A stretch of 64,000 bases of DNA from Tricholoma matsutake (taxonomy: Eukaryota > Basidiomycota > Agaricomycetes > Agaricales > Tricholomataceae), in contig AP026543.1 of NCBI GenBank assembly GCA_026075535.2, positions 7,936,001-8,000,000 on the forward strand, written 5' to 3'. Below the pieces are notes generated by a model. It saw nothing but the letters and a program-made list of their open reading frames with translations, was not told the DNA's origin and made no database searches. Positions within the stretch are counted from its first letter, which is position 1. Every line of letters begins with the position of its first letter. Position numbers and translations under genes: made by a program. Shown here piece by piece: positions 58,846-64,000 of this stretch.

Positions 58846-60335
58846 TTATCGTTTGGCTCTCTTCCCCTCCTGTACAACAATATCAGTCAGGAGGCGTTGA
58901 TGGAACGAACCACGCACATGTCCATCATCTTCGTCAAAACCACGCTTTCGCAAAGGGGGGTCGACATCCATTGCGTTACTCTGCAAATTGCCTTCTGGGA
59001 ATATGCACGTCCACGCATGGATATTATTGTCTTCGCCCCCCGTGACAAGAACATTGTTCTGAACGTGACATCGTTATTAGCCTTTTTGCATCAAATCTTC
59101 GGAGGAGCATGTACCTCCTGGTCCCACAAGAGGGATCGAACAACCCCGACATGGCCATTTGTCCACAGACTGTGCAAATACCACGGAGCATCTGAGACAG
59201 ATAGGTTAGCATTGGAGAGCAATGCAACGTCTCCTCTAAGGATGAACCTCAGCTGACATTCTCGCATGAGCCAGAGGAACACACATACTCATTCGATCCA
59301 ACAAAGACACCCAGGTCAAGTGCAACATTGTGATTGCTGGCACACGTAATCAAATAGTCTGTTACCCACGTCAGTCCTGAATTGTGCACAGATGGACTTC
59401 GAATGTCAAGACTTTGGAGTTGGTCGAGCTGTCCGAAATGTCAAGGTCGGCTGTTAGTCAGAACAGAAGAGCGAAAACCTCGTCCGACCAAGTACTGAAG
59501 GTCTCCATATCACTCGCGGCCCAGATTTTGAGACCAGATGGAGAGTCCATCCAACCAGCTTGGGAGATACTGCAGCCCCAATTACCAACATGAAGTACAG
59601 CTTCATCTTCGTCATCCTCATCTGCGTTCGAAGTGCTGATCAAACCATCGGATGATGCTGAAAGTAGAATATGGCGTGGTCCGAAGGAAGGGCGATGCCC
59701 AGAATTAAGGAAAGATAGAGTCGTGATATCGTCCGAATGAGTAGAACCATGAGTGCGTAGAGGTACAGCAGGTTGTCTTGGATCCCTGCCCATACCACTC
59801 AGAGGTAATGGTAACTCCCACGTAGAATTTATACATACCAGTATAAGATTAGCGCTTCATCACCCTGTAAATCTGTGCCTGCGGCGACTGTCAGGCCGTC
59901 CAGAGAAAGGTCACAGCATAAGAGAGGACGTGATCCACCCAGATTTGTCACTGCGTAAGCAATCGATGTCTTTTGAGTAGTCGAACTTGGGTGGTTGTAT
60001 AACTACCCACTTTTAATACTGTGAGAGTTAGATCGTTCATCCCATATTTTGACGCTTCCATCTTTCCCAGAAGACATGAGGGATATGCTAGGGATTCCGG
60101 CGACATTCTGCACATCATGTAAAGATGTGATTGCCCCTCCGTGTCCCTCAAGGGTCTGTATTCGTTGTAGTGTTGATTTGTCGAAGATATCGATCGTATT
60201 TGACGGCGGAGAAGCAGAGGCAGCATAATGAGCGGGAAGACATGCTATTGACAATATATATGCTTGTGACGATGAGCTTGAAGACCTTAGCGGAGAAGAA
60301 TACGATTGTAAATGAGGAGACTGTAGGAGAACCAT
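58846..60335 (-). CDS. WD40-repeat protein, WDR89-like
   Basis: A minus-strand gene of about six exons. It starts MVLLQSPHLQSYSSPLRS and runs through WD repeats: TLQRIQTLEGHGGAITSLHD with SSGKDGSVKIWDERS, then GGSRPLLCCDLSLDGLTVAA, DPRQPAVPLRTHGSTHSDDI, LLSASSDGLISTSNA, and VRSLLWDQE. The C-terminal part has LVTGGEDNNIHAW, and the end is basic (GKRAKR). Gene order of repeats and the ISTSNADEDDEDEAVLHVGN stretch fit the WDR89 family. Its role is poorly known. It probably acts as a propeller scaffold. The stop lies 51 bp from the Mss1 stop, convergent. Confidence 0.8.
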
Positions 60336-60457
60336 GCTGGATCACGTGAAGTTTACAATCTTCCTTCCTTCCGTACTTACTTGAAGTTAATAGGCTTGCC
60401 GCCTGCCCACACTCGTTTTTTTGTATTCAATTCGCAAAGACCCTTGCCACTTTTAAA

Positions 60458-60995
60458 ATGCCTCGTCCTGGTTTGTATCCTCACTGCTCCTCCCTTTCTT
60501 CCTCTTTGACTTCCATCCTCAAAAGCTCCTCGTCTTCATCGGTTGCCCCATCGTCTGGACTACACTTTGATTCCCGCCCCTCTCGGTATGCTTCCCCTCG
60601 TCTTTCTCTTCGTCATTCTTTAATCATGGACAATCCAAGATCTCTCTCTACCCCTAGCAACGGAGAAATCATCTTTACCTGCCATCATCGTTACGCCTTC
60701 TTCGCCATCATCTTCCCATGATTTTTCTATTGCGTTCTTCGCACCTCCCAAACCTTCTCTTGTTGAGCGAATTCCAGGTCTAATCTCGCTTCAAACTCCC
60801 GTACAGCTGAGAAACCGCACTGCGATCTTCTTCTTGATGCTGTTCATTCTGGCTTGCCATTTTGTGACACACCTTTTGGCAGCCCATCGCGCACATCTCG
60901 AATTTTCGGTGGAAAGTGGGATAGCGGGTACTTGGATTAATTGGCTCAATCTTCCCTCTGTCATGGGAGCCGCTGCTCTGAACGCTAACAAGTAG
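60458..60995 (+). CDS. Small single-pass membrane protein, unknown
   Basis: Begins MPRPGLYPHCSSLSSSLTS at 60458, with a Ser/Pro-rich N-terminus. An intron near 60601-60643 is needed to reach the frame LATEKSSLPAIIVTPSSPSS. That frame stays open through FFAPPKPSLVERIPG and one membrane segment (TAIFFLMLFILACHFVTHLL) to the end VMGAAALNANK at 60995. The product is about 170 residues. The exact first intron is uncertain. I recognise no family. Divergent from the WDR89-like gene with 122 bp between starts. Confidence 0.55.
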
Positions 60996-61659
60996 TGGAC
61001 ACCACCTCTTGATAAAGCCCCCATTTCGTTTCTCGTTTGATCGATGTAGCGAGGTGCTTAGTTGGGGAGGGAGTAGTTTTATGAATGCCTGGTGATACCT
61101 TAATAGTTCGTATATGATCTGTTTATTTTGCAACTTCGCATTTATTGCCTTGAATTCACTGTGGGCGCATTAACCTTCACCACACAGTATTCTCAGGTGC
61201 TCATGTCAATATCCAGGGATTTGCCAACTATTATCACTTTCGTGAAAAAACAAGAAAAACACTGTGTATGCCCTATTCCGACCTTCGAACTGAGGAGTGG
61301 TAGGTTTTAGATCTTCGTCGTGGCCTATCTTGCGTCTTGAAAGATCATTCTGGTGGGGTGCTCGAGTCCACAAGGTTGCTGCATTTGTAGACTAGGTTTG
61401 ACCTCACTTGGGTCTTGGACTTGACCGGCGATTGGGGTATAAGCTGAAAGCGGTGAGATATGAGGAGATTTAGCCGGATATTCTTTCATAGTTCTTCTCT
61501 TTACCTTGTCCTGTTATAAACGGGATCTTTACGGTCATCGTTTGCTATCTATGTTTCTGAGAGTACATAAGACTAAGTTTACCACTTATGTAATCCACCT
61601 AGCTGACTTGTCCTTTGTCATGATTTGGCGATGTTTGATTTTGTCGCCTATATTTCGCC
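60996..61659. other. Gene-free stretch of 664 bp
   Basis: 3' flank of the small membrane-protein gene and promoter region of Sco1. Nothing specific is seen. Confidence 0.4.
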
Positions 61660-62605
61660 ATGTTGAATTCCTCTCGATGCGCCCTTCAGCGTTGCTCATG
61701 GCGCGCTTACGCGCCCGTACCACTCCCCGTTCCACATAATTTGAGCGTTTTCCGAACCTCCGTATCACAACGTCGTTACTCGAGTTATCCGAGCCATAAC
61801 TCTTTGGGAGTAGGTGCTGTCATTCAGTTCCCTGGTTACAGTTAAATAATATGACTGTAAGGTGTTTACTCCGAAGTCTGCGGCCCTCTTCGTGGCTGCA
61901 GGGGTTGGGCTCTTTTTCTATTTCCGTTATGAAAAGGCAAAGCTTCTAGAACAACGGGGTCAGGATAGCTTTTCCAACTACATCGGCGCGCAACTTTACC
62001 TTTAAGTAGAGAACGAACGTGCCAGCAAACAGTTTGGCCGACCCCAAATAGGAGGACCCTTCACACTGTTGACGCAAGATGGTGAGACATTTACAGAGAA
62101 AGATCTCCGTGGCAAGTGGTCGCTAGTCTACTTTGGCTTCACGAATTGCCCCGATATCTGTCCGCAAGAATTGGACAAGATAACAACTGTGCTGGATGTG
62201 ATTGGTGCGTTCAGAACATTCTTGGCCGTGATTATATTACTAGTAGGCCAAACGACAGAAAAAGAACACGGTACTATTTTTCAACCTGTGTTCATTTCGG
62301 TTGACCCTGCACGAGACACCCCTTCTCGTATTGGAAAATACCTGAAAGACTTCCACCCGTCGCTCATCGGACTTGTTGGTCCGTATGAGGAGACGAAAGC
62401 AATTTGCAAAGCATATCGTGTCTACTTTTCCACCCCGCCGAATGCAGACCCAGCGGGCGATTACTTAGTCGACCATTCAATTTTTGTATATTTGATGGAC
62501 CCTGAAGGGAAGTTTGTCGAAGCTTTTGGGCAAAGTGTAGGTAAGGAAGAAATAGTAAAGAAAGTTCGTGAGGTGTTGAAAGAATGGCAGGCAGCCAGAG
62601 AATAG
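61660..62605 (+). CDS. sco1: Cytochrome c oxidase copper chaperone Sco1
   Basis: Exons 61660-61809, 61862-61958 and 62007-62204, then from 62244 or 62247 to 62605, give about 268 residues. A mitochondrial presequence (MLNSSRCALQRCSWRAYAPV) is followed by one membrane segment (ALFVAAGVGLFFYFRYEK). The thioredoxin-like domain has GKWSLVYFGFTNCPDICPQE with the copper-binding CxxxC pair, and VDHSIFVYLMDPEGKFVEAF with the conserved His. Sco1 loads copper into Cox2. The third intron is unusually short (39-42 bp), a multiple of three without stops, so retention would not break the frame. Confidence 0.9.
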
Positions 62606-62830
62606 TACTTACTTAATACACTTGGATGACATAATATTGTATTCCTCGATTGCCTAATTTGGAGCTTTGAGCCTCTCTAAGGCCTTGGTGGGCCTCAGGG
62701 TCGTAAAAACCTTTGGGGAGGGTTGGCGCCGCGTACATAAATTTTCTGCAGGGTTCTCGCAGGCCAGGTCCCTTCAGTTCCATCTTCCTTCTTACCATAA
62801 CCCCAGACTCTCCTACGTCGTAGGCCTGTT

Positions 62831-64000
62831 ATGGATGCGCTCTTCTTGCCTGTAGCTCAGCTGGTCAGTGCCAGCGTAGACCAGATAAAGGTTCTCATCC
62901 ACTTTGGAAGCGCCTAATCATCCTCTGACTCTCCTCGCACAGCTCATTTCATGTCTTTTAATTGCATACCCACTTGGCAACCTCTTCGTTCGCATCCCTT
63001 CCACACAACCTGCACTAAGGCATCTATTCAGTATCACTATCGCGTTATTTTTCTTTTTCCCCGTATTGAAACTATACTCTGGATTTTTTCAACTCCTCGC
63101 AAGTATCATTGGAACATACCTCATTGCTAAAGTTGATCGCAGTTCCCGGATGCCATGGGTCGTCTTTGTGTACGTGTTGTAGCTTGTGGCACTAACTAAT
63201 GTTAGCATCTTACCTTTCCAGGTTTGTGATGGGACATCTGACTGTCAAGTAAGTTGAAATCAGCTCGAGGAAACAGAGTTCTGAAAGGTTTGACAGCCAT
63301 GTTATACGTGCTATATACCAACTGAGCTACGAGACAATGGAAATTACCGGACCTCAAATGGTCCTCACAATGAAACTAACGACATTTGCTTGGAATGTAT
63401 GGGATGGACGTAGGCCAAGGGAGGTCCGTGGTTGCATTCAAGCGATGTCGGTCAACCAGCTGACCCATTAACCGGCTAGGATCTGGACAAATGGCAAGTA
63501 GAAAAACGGATCACAGAATATCCTTCTCTGTTAGAATTTCTGGGTTATACGTAGGTCTAATGCACGTTACGAAGCGTTAGTCATAATAATGCTTCCCCTC
63601 GGGTTCAACACAGCTTTTACTTCCCTGGCATTCTCGTCGGACCGTACCTCGACTTATCGGAATATAGACATCTAGTTGGTGAGGTCATGTTCGATGATCC
63701 CGCTGTCAAGTCGAAGATGCAGAATGGGCGCAAGCTTCCCCCTGGCAGGAAACGCGTCGCTTACAAGAAGATGTTTATGGGCTTGCTGTACCTTGGTTTA
63801 TTCGTCGTTTTCGGTGCAAAGCACAACTACTCAGCAGCCTTGGAACCCTCGTTCGCAAAGAAGAACATCATAGTACGGTACACCGCTCTTGCTCGTCTTT
63901 TCATACCCTAGTTGTCTGACGAAAGTTGATGTTAGCATTGGCTTATTCCAAATTTATGGATTCTTTGAACGTGCAAAGTACTACGCAATTTGGACCCTTA
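62831..64000 (+). CDS. ale1: MBOAT lysophospholipid acyltransferase Ale1-like (partial, cut by window end)
   Basis: Exons 62831-62890, 62943-63169, 63222-63248, 63297-63423, 63480-63550, 63614-63877 and 63936 onward splice in phase, and the gene continues past the window. The start MDALFLPVAQLVSASVDQIK joins LISCLLIAYPLGNLFVRIP. Family blocks include YETMEITGPQMVLTMKLTTF, AWNVWDGRRPREDLDKWQ, EYPSLLEFLGYTFYFPGILV and GPYLDLSEYRHLV. Ale1/LPCAT enzymes acylate lysophospholipids at the ER. The catalytic MBOAT histidine lies beyond the window. Confidence 0.9.

Noticed and set aside
62205..62246. Reading Sco1 without its third intron
   Set aside because: The 39-42 nt stretch is in frame, but it inserts GAFRTFLAVIILLVG in the middle of the thioredoxin-like fold, where the family has no insertion, so splicing is preferred although not proven.
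62848..62905. tRNA-like sequence on the plus strand (TAGCTCAGCTGG A-box and GGTTCTCATCC near-B-box)
   Set aside because: The stretch is the first exon and the start of the first intron of the Ale1-like gene (codes LPVAQLV...). No acceptor or anticodon stems form.
63270..63325. tRNA-like A-box TAGCTCAGTTGG on the minus strand
   Set aside because: The plus strand codes HVIRAIYQLSYETME, conserved in the acyltransferase. No B-box or cloverleaf follows.

Overview
The window looks like nuclear DNA of a mushroom-forming basidiomycete (Agaricomycetes). Genes are densely packed on both strands and broken by many introns of about 45-60 bp. An FlbA/Thn1-type RGS protein, an Nup120/160 nucleoporin, a Zn(II)2Cys6 regulator and several fungus-specific small families support this. 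Gene models were spliced by hand from GT/GC...AG sites, reading-frame phase and recalled family conservation. Exon edges may be off by a base, and no database was searched.

Bases 1 to about 7,500 form a transposon-rich, gene-poor island. A broken minus-strand gene with an acidic tail (129-1979) carries a 345-bp hAT-like MITE with an 8-bp target duplication. A 3.9-kb palindromic element (2767-6641) has CACTG termini and a 3-bp target duplication. Its core is a large array of degenerate CAAGTA/TACTTG repeats. Each insertion appears to interrupt an open frame that rejoins in frame when the element and one target copy are removed in thought.

From about 8 kb onward the window is ordinary euchromatin with conserved housekeeping and regulatory genes. 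In order these are: FlbA/Thn1 RGS protein, MAPR cytochrome-b5-like protein, a fungal unknown with a frameshift, Nup120/160 (10 exons), a Zn2Cys6 factor, the Hsp90 co-chaperone Sti1, AP-3 mu, an Ara2-like aldo/keto reductase, NDUFA4-like, a 1259-residue disordered coiled-coil protein, a 103-residue unknown, an Atf1-type bZIP factor, a DUF3445 haem oxidase-like protein, a CCCH-RBR ubiquitin ligase, ATP synthase d, hexokinase, the SOD-fold mitoribosomal protein mS42, DAD1/Ost2, a DUF1748 protein, Gpc1, the tRNA adenosine deaminase Tad1, calcineurin B, the mitochondrial tRNA GTPase Mss1, a WDR89-like protein, a small membrane protein, Sco1, and the start of an Ale1-type lysophospholipid acyltransferase cut by the right edge.

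Many neighbours are divergent with about 90-125 bp between start codons, which suggests shared promoters. Others are convergent with very short or overlapping ends. One tandem pair (DUF3445 protein and bZIP factor) has only 38 bp between stop and start. Mitochondrial functions recur (Atp7, NDUFA4, mS42, Mss1, Sco1), but they do not form one obvious cluster.

The most unusual protein is the RBR ubiquitin ligase. It has two N-terminal CCCH zinc fingers and ends in CVIM, a textbook CaaX prenylation box. Other points of interest are the two insertion-interrupted frames, three GC-AG introns, an 11-nt microexon, and a 2.6-kb gene-free interval upstream of the Zn2Cys6 regulator and Sti1.
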